In this document: one piece after another, positions 1-7,672 of the stretch
How the letters are laid out: each line of letters begins with the position of its first letter
Numbering within the stretch: the first letter of the stretch is position 1
Origin: DASYLJ01 sp036009625
Lineage (GTDB): Bacteria; Desulfobacterota; Binatia; DP-6
Assembly: GCA_036009625.1 (NCBI GenBank)
Contig: DASYLJ010000006.1
Location: 27,500-91,499, forward strand
DNA: 64,000 nucleotides
Reading direction: 5' to 3'
Made by a program: the position numbers and the translations under genes
The notes under the pieces: generated by a model
Told to the model about the DNA's origin: nothing
Database searches by the model: none
The model's input: only the letters and a program-made list of their open reading frames with translations

Positions 1-319
1 TCATGCGATCGGCCGCGCGCACCTCCGCGAGGCAGGCGTCGCACGCGTCGAGATGGGCGTCGACGACGCGGAGCTCGGCGTCGGGCAGTGCGCGTCGTAC
101 CCAGCCTGCCACCTGCTCGGGCGCGAGACAGCCAGCGGACGGCACGCCCGGTGGCGCCGGCAGTGGCGACCGCACGGTCGACGTGGCCGCGCCGAGGTGC
201 GCCATGCGATCGGTACAGGCGGCACAGGTCGCCAGGTGCCGGCGGACCGTTGCCGCGTCGGCGTCCGCCAGCTCGCCGTCGACGAGCTGCGACAGCAGCA
301 GCGCCTCGGGGCAGCTCAC
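1..319 (-). CDS. Anti-sigma factor with two HxxxCxxC zinc-finger motifs (partial, runs off left edge)
   Basis: The reading frame starts with GTG at 319 and overlaps the upstream sigma-factor stop by four bases (GTGA), so it is probably translationally coupled. At least 106 residues are present and the frame leaves the window at base 1. Two zf-HC2 type motifs are visible: HLATCAAC near residues 28-35 and HLDACDAC near residues 90-97. This motif is typical of zinc-binding anti-sigma (ZAS) domains that hold a cognate sigma factor. Two copies in tandem are less common than one. The cytoplasmic N-terminus is what is visible; any membrane segment and sensor domain would lie beyond the edge. The function is inferred from the motif plus the partner gene. 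Confidence 0.75.
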   Translation of the reverse strand, partial: MSCPEALLLSQLVDGELADADAATVRRHLATCAACTDRMAHLGAATSTVRSPLPAPPGVPSAGCLAPEQVAGWVRRALPDAELRVVDAHLDACDACLAEVRAADRM

Positions 320-1287
320 GGCGGGGTCCCCCCGGCCCGCACGAGTCGCTCGCGCAGGCGGAAGATGCGCGAGCAGACAGTGCCGACGCTGCTGTTCTGG
401 AGTCGCGCGATGTCCTTGTAGGGCGTCGTCATCTTGGCATTCCGTATCTGCTCGAGCAGGCGTTCGCGCTGGCGCATGCGGCGGTCGATGGTCTGCTCGA
501 GCTCCTGGCGGCGGTCGAGAAGGCGGCGTGCGGTGGTAGTCCCATGGTTCGATCCCATACGACGCAATTTCCCGTCGGTTTCTTGCAGCTCCCGCTGCCG
601 GAGCACGATCCAGCCCCACACCGAGTCGAGCTCGTCGCGCAGGCGGGACAGCTTCACGTCCTTCTGCCGGAGGTCCGCCTCCACCTCGGCCAGCACGGCG
701 ACGGTGTCGCGGACGGATCGGCGCGCGACGCGGGCCAGGAGCCGCACGTCGTCGGGCCCGAGGTCGTGCTCTAAGAGGGAGAGGAGCTTCAGGTCGAGCT
801 GGTCCTCCGGGCTGAGCCCCGCCCAGAGCCGGGTGGCGACGTCGCCGACCTCGGGTCCCTGTGGGTGACCGCCGGGCGCCGGATCGGCGACCTCCACATC
901 GTCGTCACCCAGCGGCACCGTCTCCAGCTCGCGCATGGCGCGCTGCCATTCGAGGAACAGGCTCCGGAGGACGTAGTACGCGAGGAAGGTGCGGAACTGG
1001 ATGTTGTTGCGCCCCTCGAAGGTCCGCATGCGGGTGAAGATGCGGTCGCCCTCGAAGACGTAGACGTAGAAATCGGCAGCCCGCTCGGCGGGCACGCCGT
1101 AGATCTTCACGGGGAAGTTGTAGATGTCCTCGGCATGGCGCGACTGGAAGGTGCGTCGCGCGGCGGCGTCACCCGCCGCACACGCCCGCACCAGCTCCAA
1201 GACGTCGTCCACCACCACCTCAGCCCCCCCGCGCTGGACGGGGAGCAGCCGACGGCGAGGGCGCGGCGTCACCACCGCTGGCGACAT
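316..1287 (-). CDS. ECF-like RNA polymerase sigma factor with inserted coiled coil
   Basis: This 323-residue protein has a sigma-2-like segment at about residues 50-118 (HAEDIYNF, then FEGRNNIQFRTFLAYYVLRS) and a C-terminal helix-turn-helix at about 286-316 (TPYKDIARLQNSSVGTVCSR) matching sigma region 4. Between them is a long charged heptad-rich stretch (about 200-282) predicted to form a coiled coil. Normal ECF factors are about 170-200 residues, so this one is enlarged. The ATG at 1287 was chosen because upstream codons encode low-complexity sequence; a weak GGACGG lies upstream. The next gene is its probable anti-sigma factor, overlapping by 4 nt. The target regulon is unknown. An alternative is a more distant sigma-70-like regulator. 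Confidence 0.72.
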   Translation of the reverse strand: MSPAVVTPRPRRRLLPVQRGGAEVVVDDVLELVRACAAGDAAARRTFQSRHAEDIYNFPVKIYGVPAERAADFYVYVFEGDRIFTRMRTFEGRNNIQFRTFLAYYVLRSLFLEWQRAMRELETVPLGDDDVEVADPAPGGHPQGPEVGDVATRLWAGLSPEDQLDLKLLSLLEHDLGPDDVRLLARVARRSVRDTVAVLAEVEADLRQKDVKLSRLRDELDSVWGWIVLRQRELQETDGKLRRMGSNHGTTTARRLLDRRQELEQTIDRRMRQRERLLEQIRNAKMTTPYKDIARLQNSSVGTVCSRIFRLRERLVRAGGTPP

Positions 1288-1384
1288 CGCGCACCCGTCC
1301 CGGACGGCATGTCCATTCAGCGCCATCGCGCTCCGAGTCGTGGCCCACACCCGGTGGCTAGCAGCGTGGCGGCGGCGAGATCAA

Positions 1385-2152
1385 TCACGTCCGTGCGCCG
1401 AGGGTGACACCCGTGCCCGCGCGCCTCGTCGGCCGCGGAACCAGCATCGGCACGCGGTCCCGGTAGCGACGATAGGTGACGCCGTGCAGGGCCTCGAGGT
1501 CGCGCTCTTCGAAGCGGATGGCCACCAGGATGTAGGCCGTCGTCATGACGGCGAAGACCAAGTGGGCGATCGTCATCGTCGGCGTGGCCCAGAACGCCAG
1601 CAACCAGCCGACGTAGAGGGGATGCCGCACCCACTGGTACGGGCCGGGGGTCCGGAACGGGAGGTACGTGTAGGGCAGGCCCCGGAAATAGAGCCACACC
1701 TGGCGCAGCCCGAAGAGATCGAAGTGGTCGATCAGGAACGTGCTGCCGAGCACCGTGAGCCACCCCGCGGCGAACACCGCGTGGAGCAGGCCGCGACCGA
1801 GCGGGTTGGTCACGTCCCACACGACCCCGCCCATCGGACACCACAGCGCGAAGAGCAGGATCAGCGCCAGGCTCGAGGCCAGCACGTAGGTGCTGCGCTC
1901 CATGGGCTCCGGAACGATCCGCGTCCACGTCCGCTTGAAGGCGGGGCGGGCCATCAGACTGTGCTGCACCGCGAAGAGCGCCAGGAGGCCGAGGTTCACC
2001 GTGAGCGTCGCCGCCATGGAGCCGACGGCGGCGCCGTCGAGCGTCGTCGACACTCCGAAGCCACCGACGAAGCCGACGGCATACAGGAACGTCGCGAAGA
2101 AGACGGCATAGCAGGCCACGCCGTAGGCCAGTACTCCCAGTCGTGCGAACAT
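1385..2152 (-). CDS. mddA: Methanethiol S-methyltransferase-like integral membrane protein (MddA/NnrU-like)
   Basis: This 255-residue polytopic membrane protein begins GVLAYGVACYAVFFATFLYA and has about six hydrophobic segments. The C-terminal part carries WVRHPLYVGWLLAFW and AIRFEERDLEALHG, typical of the MddA branch of the isoprenylcysteine methyltransferase-like family. MddA methylates methanethiol with SAM to give dimethyl sulfide. The start is decided by the ribosome site: GGGAGG at 2161-2166 sits 8 nt before ATG 2152, while an in-frame GTG at 2161 would overlap that site. The gene follows 97 bp upstream of the sigma-factor gene end region and reads in the same direction. MddA is the most likely assignment; a generic NnrU/ICMT-like methyltransferase is the alternative. 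Confidence 0.75.
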   Translation of the reverse strand: MFARLGVLAYGVACYAVFFATFLYAVGFVGGFGVSTTLDGAAVGSMAATLTVNLGLLALFAVQHSLMARPAFKRTWTRIVPEPMERSTYVLASSLALILLFALWCPMGGVVWDVTNPLGRGLLHAVFAAGWLTVLGSTFLIDHFDLFGLRQVWLYFRGLPYTYLPFRTPGPYQWVRHPLYVGWLLAFWATPTMTIAHLVFAVMTTAYILVAIRFEERDLEALHGVTYRRYRDRVPMLVPRPTRRAGTGVTLGART

Positions 2153-2301
2153 GATCGTCACCTCCCTGCCCGAGACGACGCACCGGTTGCGCCGTCGTAT
2201 TGCACCGACCGGTTACGCGCTGCGCGAACCACCGGATGCATCGCGACGCCGACCGACGCAGCGCGTCCTCCTCGGGACGCACGCGGGACATGCTTTTTCT
2301 C

Positions 2302-2332
2302 TTGACCCGCCCGGACCCGGGGATGGTACGTC
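2302..2332 (+). promoter_or_regulatory. Sigma-70-like promoter with very short leader
   Basis: TTGACC at 2302-2307 and TACGTC at 2327-2332 are separated by 19 nt. The -10 box ends 8 nt before ATG 2341, and no Shine-Dalgarno sequence is present. The mRNA is therefore probably leaderless or nearly so. The spacer is longer than ideal. Confidence 0.4.
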
Positions 2333-2340
2333 TCCCGCCC

Positions 2341-5300
2341 ATGCGGACCCGACTGATGCCCATCGTCGCCGTGCTCGCCCTCGCGGCACTCCTCGCACCG
2401 ACCGCCGCGCGCGCCTATCCGTCGCTCGGCGGCGTCATCGCGCACAGTCGCGACGACATCCCGGGCACGTTCACGTCGCTCACCGGCGACGATGCCGTCG
2501 CCAACGCCACGATCCCGTTCGCGGTCGTGATCGACGGCGTCAGCTACTCGACGGTGGCGATCTCGACGAACGGGTGGATGGAATTCGGCGGCAACACGTC
2601 GGGCAACAGTGATCCCACGAACGACTGTCTCCCGTCGGCGGCGCACACGAATCCGCTGCTGGCGTACTATTGGGACGACATGCGGACCATCAACACCGCG
2701 GTCCGCTACGGCACGGTCGGAACCGCACCCGGTCGCGTCTTCATCGTCGACGTCGACATCGAGACCGTCGCCAGCCCGAGCCACGACGTCACCATGCAGG
2801 TGCAGGTGCACGAGGGCTCGAACCTGATCACGGTGAAGTACGACGACACCGAGTCCGAATCGAGCGGCCAGGCCGCCACCGTCGGCTGGCAGGGTGCCGG
2901 CGGCAGCGGATCGACCGCGCGTCCCATCTCGTGCAACGGCCGCATCTTCGACGACAACACCCTCGCCGAGGGCTGGTCGATCGACCTCGGCCTGCCGCAG
3001 GGCTCGGCGCTCGCCGGCTGGAAGGCCGAGAGCCGTGACGACATCAGCGGCTTCACGGTGCTGTCGGGCGACAACACCGTCGCCACGCCGACCATCCCCT
3101 TCCCGGTCGTGATCGACGGCACCAGCTACACGACGGTCGCGATCTCGACCAACGGCTGGATGGAGTTCGGCGGCAACACCGCCGGCGACACCGATCCCAC
3201 CAACGACTGTCTGCCGACGGCGGCGCACACGAACCCGTTCCTCGCCCCGTTCTGGGACGACATGCGGACGATCAACGAGGCCATCCGGTACGGTACGGTC
3301 GGCAGCTCGCCGAACCGCACCTTCGTCGTCGACTTCCGCGTCGAGAACAACAACGCCGGCAACAACGACATCATCTTCCAGGTCGAGATCCACGAGGGCT
3401 CGAACCTGGTCACGGTGAAGTACGGGCCGAACCAGAACGAGGCGAACGGTCAGACCGCGACGATCGGCTTCCAGGCCGCGGGCGGCGCCTCGGCGGTGGC
3501 GCGCCCGATCAGCTGCAACGCCAAGGTCCTCGACGACAACCTCCCCGACGAAGGCTGGTCGATCGATCTGCGCTCGCCGCATGCAAGCGCGCTGCACGGC
3601 GTCCTCGCGCACAGCCCCGACGACCTGCCCGGCACGTTCACGACGCTCTCGGGCGACAACTCCGTCGCCAACGCCAGCCTCGGCTTCACGCTGACGCTCG
3701 AGGGGCAGACGTACACGACGGTCGCGATCTCGACGAACGGCTGGCTCGAGTTCGGCGGCAACACCTCGGGCGGGCTCGCGAGCCACCCCGCCAACACCTG
3801 CCTGCCGAACGCGTCGCACACGAATCCGTTCCTGGCGGCCTACTGGGACGATCTGCGCACCCTCGGCACCGCGGTCCGCTACGGCACCATCGGCAGCGCC
3901 GGTGGTCGCGTGTTCATCGCCGACTATCAGGTGGAGAACAACTTCGGCGGCAACCAGGACCTCCTGATGCAGGTCCAGGTCCACGAGCGCTCGAACGCGA
4001 TCACGATCAAGTATTCCGACAGTCAGGACGAGGCGAACGGCCAGACCGCCACCCTCGGCTACCAGACCGCCGGCGGCGCGTCCGCGGTGGCACGCTCGAT
4101 CGGCTGCAACGCCAAAGTGCTCGACGACAACACCGCGCGCGGCGAGGGCTGGTCGGTGGCGCAGGTCGAAGTATGCGGCGACGGCCTCATCACGTCCGGC
4201 GAATCGTGCGACCTCGGTGCCTCGAACGGCGCCGCGACGTCGTGCTGCACGTCGACGTGCACCTTCCGCACCGCGGGCAACACGTGCCGCGCGACGGCCG
4301 GCATCTGCGACGTCGCCGAGACGTGCACCGGATCGACCGCCACCTGCCCCGCCGACGGCTTCGTCTCTGCCGGCACGGAATGCCGCGCCTCCGGCGGCGA
4401 GTGTGACGTGGCCGAGGCCTGCACCGGCAGCGCCGCCGCCTGTCCGTCCGACGGCAAGCAGCCGAACGGCACCGGCTGCACCGATGACGCCAACGTCTGC
4501 ACCACCGACACCTGCAACGGCATCAGCAATCTCTGCCAGCATCCGGCCGGCAACGCCGGCACGCCGTGCCGGGGCGCCGTCGACATCTGCGACGTCGCCG
4601 AGACCTGCGACGGCGCCAGCACCGTCTGCCCCGCCGACGCCTTCGAGCCGAGCACGACCGTGTGCCGCTCCTCGGCCGGCGAATGTGACGTCGCCGACAC
4701 CTGCACCGGCTCGGGGGCGTCCTGCCCCGGCGACGCCAAGCAGCCCGGCGGCACCGGTTGCACCGACGACGGCAACGCCTGCACCGCCGATGTCTGCGAC
4801 GGCGCCGGTGATCTCTGCCAGCATCCGGCCGGCAACGCGGGCGCGCTCTGCCGCGCGGCCGCCGGCATCTGCGACGTCGCCGAGGTCTGCGACGGCGCGA
4901 GCTCGAGCTGTCCCGCCGACGCCTTGATGCCCGGCGGTACCGAGTGCCGCGCGTCCGCGGGCGCGTGCGACGTGGCCGAGGCATGCGACGGCAGCAACGA
5001 CGCCTGCCCGAGCGACGTCTTCCTGCCGAGCTCGACGGAGTGCCGAGCGACGGCCGGCGTCTGCGACGTCGCCGAGTCGTGCACCGGCTCGGGACCGGCC
5101 TGCCCGGCCGACGACCTGGTGACGGCGGGCACGGAGTGCCGCGCCGCCGCCGGCGTGTGCGACGTGGCCGAGAGCTGCACTGGCTCGAATGCCACCTGCC
5201 CCACCGACGACTTCGTCGCGGATGGCACCGAATGCCGGCCCTCCGCGGGTGACTGCGACATGGCCGACGTCTGTACCGGTGGCGAGGCCGACTGCCCCGC

Positions 5301-6444
5301 CGACAGCGTCGCGGGCGCGTTCGTCGTCTGCCGCGCCACCGCCGGAGCGTGCGACGTCGCCGAGAATTGCGACGGCGTGAACACGGCGTGCCCGGCCGAC
5401 AGCGTCTCGGGTGCGTTCGTCACCTGCCGCACGGCCGCCGGACCATGCGACGTGACCGAGAACTGCGACGGCACCGGCACCGACTGCCCCGCCGACGTGA
5501 AGGAGCCGTCGTCGACGAGCTGCCGCGCATCGGGCGGCGTCTGCGACGTCGCCGAGAATTGTGACGGCCTGGGCGATGCCTGCCCCGCCGATGCGAAGCA
5601 GCCGTCGTCCACCGTCTGCCGCGCCGCCGCCGCCGTCTGCGACGTCGCCGAGTCCTGCGACGGAGCGACCGATGCCTGTCCGACCGATCTCGTCGCCAAC
5701 AGCGGTACCGTGTGTCGGGGCGCCGCCAACACGTGCGACGTCGTCGAGACCTGCGACGGCGCGATCGTGACCTGCCCTGCCGACACCGGTCTGCCGGACG
5801 GTGACGGCGATGGCACGTGCGATCAGGAAGACGTCTGCCCGACGTCGCCCGATCCGTCGCAGGGCGACGCCGACGCCGACGGGCTCGGCGACGCCTGCGA
5901 TCCGTGCACCAACGTCTTCAACGGGGGCGTGTTCGCGAACAAGGACAAGCTCACCGCCACCAAGCTCCTGGCGCCCACGGGCGACGACAAGCTCAAGCTG
6001 AAGGGCCTCCTCATCGTGCCGACCACGCCTGTGATCGAGCCCGACGTGCGCGGCTTCCGCCTGCTCCTGCAGACGCAGGACGGCAGCGTCGTCTTCGACA
6101 CCACGATCCCGCCGGGGACGTACTCCACCGCGACGCGCGCCGGGTGGAAGGCCAACGGCACGCGCACGAAGTTCCTCTACAAGAACTCCGGCAACCCGAC
6201 GCCGCTCATCAACGGCATCGCCAAGATCTCGCTCGGCCTCTCGAGCAAGACGCCCGGGCTGCTGAAGTTCAGTATCAGCGGCAAGAACGGCGCGTACGGT
6301 CAGATCGCGCCGGCCGACCTGCCGGTGAAGGCCACGCTCGTCATCGACGTGCCGACCGCCGAGACCGGTCAGTGCGGCGAGACCGACTACCCGAACGGGG
6401 CGTGCGTCATCGGCGCGGGCGGCAGCAGCGTCAAGTGCAAGTAG
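2341..6444 (+). CDS. Large secreted modular protein: three NIDO-like domains, disintegrin-like cysteine array, Ca-binding repeat, C-terminal beta domain
   Basis: This 1367-residue protein starts with a Sec signal peptide (MRTRLMPIVAVLALAALLAP, cleavage near ARA-YPS). Three consecutive ~195-residue copies follow (about residues 25-605), each with VAISTNGWMEFGGNT, AHTNP.LA..WDD and VHEGSNLITVKY, resembling nidogen (NIDO) extracellular domains. Next comes a cysteine array (about 610-1160) with 14 CDVAE-type units of the pattern CRxxxGxCDVAExCxGxxxxCPAD, plus two related CTxDxC units. A thrombospondin-3-like Asp-rich repeat (DGDGDGTCDQEDVC) follows, then a C-terminal beta-rich domain of about 170 residues. 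The longer upstream frame from 2200 lacks a signal sequence. It is likely surface-exposed and adhesive or structural, but no enzyme motif was seen and the ligand is unknown. Confidence 0.85.
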   Translation: MRTRLMPIVAVLALAALLAPTAARAYPSLGGVIAHSRDDIPGTFTSLTGDDAVANATIPFAVVIDGVSYSTVAISTNGWMEFGGNTSGNSDPTNDCLPSAAHTNPLLAYYWDDMRTINTAVRYGTVGTAPGRVFIVDVDIETVASPSHDVTMQVQVHEGSNLITVKYDDTESESSGQAATVGWQGAGGSGSTARPISCNGRIFDDNTLAEGWSIDLGLPQGSALAGWKAESRDDISGFTVLSGDNTVATPTIPFPVVIDGTSYTTVAISTNGWMEFGGNTAGDTDPTNDCLPTAAHTNPFLAPFWDDMRTINEAIRYGTVGSSPNRTFVVDFRVENNNAGNNDIIFQVEIHEGSNLVTVKYGPNQNEANGQTATIGFQAAGGASAVARPISCNAKVLDDNLPDEGWSIDLRSPHASALHGVLAHSPDDLPGTFTTLSGDNSVANASLGFTLTLEGQTYTTVAISTNGWLEFGGNTSGGLASHPANTCLPNASHTNPFLAAYWDDLRTLGTAVRYGTIGSAGGRVFIADYQVENNFGGNQDLLMQVQVHERSNAITIKYSDSQDEANGQTATLGYQTAGGASAVARSIGCNAKVLDDNTARGEGWSVAQVEVCGDGLITSGESCDLGASNGAATSCCTSTCTFRTAGNTCRATAGICDVAETCTGSTATCPADGFVSAGTECRASGGECDVAEACTGSAAACPSDGKQPNGTGCTDDANVCTTDTCNGISNLCQHPAGNAGTPCRGAVDICDVAETCDGASTVCPADAFEPSTTVCRSSAGECDVADTCTGSGASCPGDAKQPGGTGCTDDGNACTADVCDGAGDLCQHPAGNAGALCRAAAGICDVAEVCDGASSSCPADALMPGGTECRASAGACDVAEACDGSNDACPSDVFLPSSTECRATAGVCDVAESCTGSGPACPADDLVTAGTECRAAAGVCDVAESCTGSNATCPTDDFVADGTECRPSAGDCDMADVCTGGEADCPADSVAGAFVVCRATAGACDVAENCDGVNTACPADSVSGAFVTCRTAAGPCDVTENCDGTGTDCPADVKEPSSTSCRASGGVCDVAENCDGLGDACPADAKQPSSTVCRAAAAVCDVAESCDGATDACPTDLVANSGTVCRGAANTCDVVETCDGAIVTCPADTGLPDGDGDGTCDQEDVCPTSPDPSQGDADADGLGDACDPCTNVFNGGVFANKDKLTATKLLAPTGDDKLKLKGLLIVPTTPVIEPDVRGFRLLLQTQDGSVVFDTTIPPGTYSTATRAGWKANGTRTKFLYKNSGNPTPLINGIAKISLGLSSKTPGLLKFSISGKNGAYGQIAPADLPVKATLVIDVPTAETGQCGETDYPNGACVIGAGGSSVKCK
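2413..4160 (+). repeat. Three tandem ~590-bp repeats encoding NIDO-like domains
   Basis: The units begin near 2413, 3001 and 3586. Each encodes a DDIPG-like opening, the same STNGWMEFGGNT block, an AHTNP block with WDD, and a terminal DDN.....GWSID block. They are collinear and similar in length, indicating internal duplication. Confidence 0.85.
4171..5820 (+). repeat. Array of short cysteine-rich units (disintegrin-loop-like)
   Basis: Fourteen units of about 32 residues repeat CDVAE/CDVAD/CDVTE/CDMAD/CDVVE followed by a second CxG, then CPxD and CR. Two interspersed units read CTTDTCNG and CTADVCDG. The DNA is also repetitive (GCGACGTCGCCGAG recurs). This is a coding repeat, not a CRISPR array. 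Confidence 0.85.
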
Positions 6445-6456
6445 CGTGATGACGAC

Positions 6457-6484
6457 GGGGCGGCGGGCTCGTCCCCGCCGCCCC
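6457..6484 (+). terminator. GC-rich hairpin downstream of the large exoprotein gene
   Basis: An 11-bp perfect stem (GGGGCGGCGGG with CCCGCCGCCCC) encloses a 6-nt loop, starting 12 nt after the stop codon. No T-run follows, so it is either an intrinsic terminator of the high-GC type or an mRNA 3' stabiliser. Confidence 0.5.
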
Positions 6485-6493
6485 TCGCATCGA

Positions 6494-6523
6494 TTGACCA
6501 GTGCGCGACGGCCCGGGTACCGT
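6494..6523 (+). promoter_or_regulatory. Promoter with leaderless start
   Basis: TTGACC at 6494-6499, an 18-nt spacer and TACCGT at 6518-6523 lie directly before ATG 6531 (7 nt). No ribosome site is present, so a leaderless transcript is predicted. Confidence 0.5.
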
Positions 6524-6530
6524 CGCCGCC

Positions 6531-7496
6531 ATGCAGACTCGCTCCGCCGCCGTCGTCCTCGGCCTGCTGGCCCTCGTCGTACCGGTTCGCGTCCGTGCAG
6601 CGGACGACACCGTGTCGGTGACTCCGCACTGGAAGAAGGGCGAGAAATTCCAGTACGAGAAGATCAAGACGCGCGAGATGGCCGACGGGGATCGCGTCAT
6701 CCAGAACATGACCGCGCGCAGCGTCCTCGAGGTCGAGGTCGTCAGCACCGGTGCCGACGCCACGGTCCTCGCGTGGACCGCGGGCGAAGCCCGCTTCGAC
6801 GACCCGGAGCAGGCGGCGAATCCGCTGGTCCAGCGGCTCGGCAACATGCTGAAGAACGCCCGTGCCCTGCTCGAGCTCGACGAGGACTGGCGCATCACCG
6901 GCGTCAAGAACTGGAAGGCGCTGCAGCAGACGTCCTTCAAAGGACGTGACGCGCTCGTCGAAGAGGTGCGCGACTCCGGCGCCGAGAAGGAGCTCGTCGA
7001 CCAGATCGCCGCGCAGGTCACCTCGATGATCGACACCAAGGAGAAAGTCGAGGACCTCGTCGGCGGCGGCGAGGCGCAGCTGTTCCTGCTCCCGCTCGGC
7101 CTCTCGCTGCCGGAGTCGGAGCCGCTCGTGATGGACGGCGCGCTGCCGAACGTCCTCGGTGGCCAACCGATCCCCGCGCGCGCCAAGTTCGAGATCAAGT
7201 CCTACGATCGGACGTCCGGCCGCGCCACCATCGTCTATACCCAGACCGTCGATCCGAAGGACGCGCAGCGCATCATGGAGGAGACGGCCAAGGACATCGC
7301 CGAGAAGACCGGCCGGCCCGGGCCCGATCCCAAGGAGTTCGCCGGCATGGTGTTCGAGGATCGTGCGGAGTACGTCGTCGACATCCCGAGCGGGTGGGTG
7401 CAGGAGTTCACGCACCATCGCACCATGAAATCCGGAGCGCGCCGCCAGCAGGACACGGTGACGATCCGCCGCACCAACGCCGACGCGACGCCCTGA
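6531..7496 (+). CDS. Secreted protein of unknown function
   Basis: This 321-residue protein has a clear Sec signal peptide (MQTRSAAVVLGLLALVVPVR, cleavage near VRA-ADD). The mature part is charged and helix-rich at its centre (KNARALLELDEDWRITGVKN) and carries the blocks PHWKKGEKFQYEKIKTREM and VVDIPSGWVQEFTHHRTM, which suggest a soluble periplasmic beta-sandwich. No cysteine pair, lipobox or catalytic motif is recognisable. The upstream in-frame ATG at 6501 overlaps the promoter spacer and adds no signal sequence, so 6531 is preferred. It stands alone between a hairpin and the phosphofructokinase gene. I do not recognise the family. Confidence 0.75.
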   Translation: MQTRSAAVVLGLLALVVPVRVRAADDTVSVTPHWKKGEKFQYEKIKTREMADGDRVIQNMTARSVLEVEVVSTGADATVLAWTAGEARFDDPEQAANPLVQRLGNMLKNARALLELDEDWRITGVKNWKALQQTSFKGRDALVEEVRDSGAEKELVDQIAAQVTSMIDTKEKVEDLVGGGEAQLFLLPLGLSLPESEPLVMDGALPNVLGGQPIPARAKFEIKSYDRTSGRATIVYTQTVDPKDAQRIMEETAKDIAEKTGRPGPDPKEFAGMVFEDRAEYVVDIPSGWVQEFTHHRTMKSGARRQQDTVTIRRTNADATP

Positions 7497-7672
7497 GCCA
7501 GCGACCCGGTTCGGCTCAGCGCCGCGACGGTGGCCGCGCCCGGTCGGCCGCTGGAGTCGCAGGCACACTGCCCACACCGTGAGCAGCGCGACGCGGGGAA
7601 CCGCCCGCGAGCCACGCCGGACAACGCCTTCGACGAGGGCACGTCGATTGCTGCACGTTTACCGTGCAGCCC

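Noticed and set aside
2158..4824. Long minus-strand open frame (888 codons) opposite the large exoprotein gene
   Set aside because: It is antisense to a gene with a signal peptide and clear repeats; its composition is Ala/Arg/Gly-rich with no motif. It reflects GC-rich codon bias.
4171..5820. Regular DNA repeats that might be a CRISPR array
   Set aside because: Units are in frame, vary at third positions and encode a cysteine motif; no constant-repeat/unique-spacer pattern and no cas genes.
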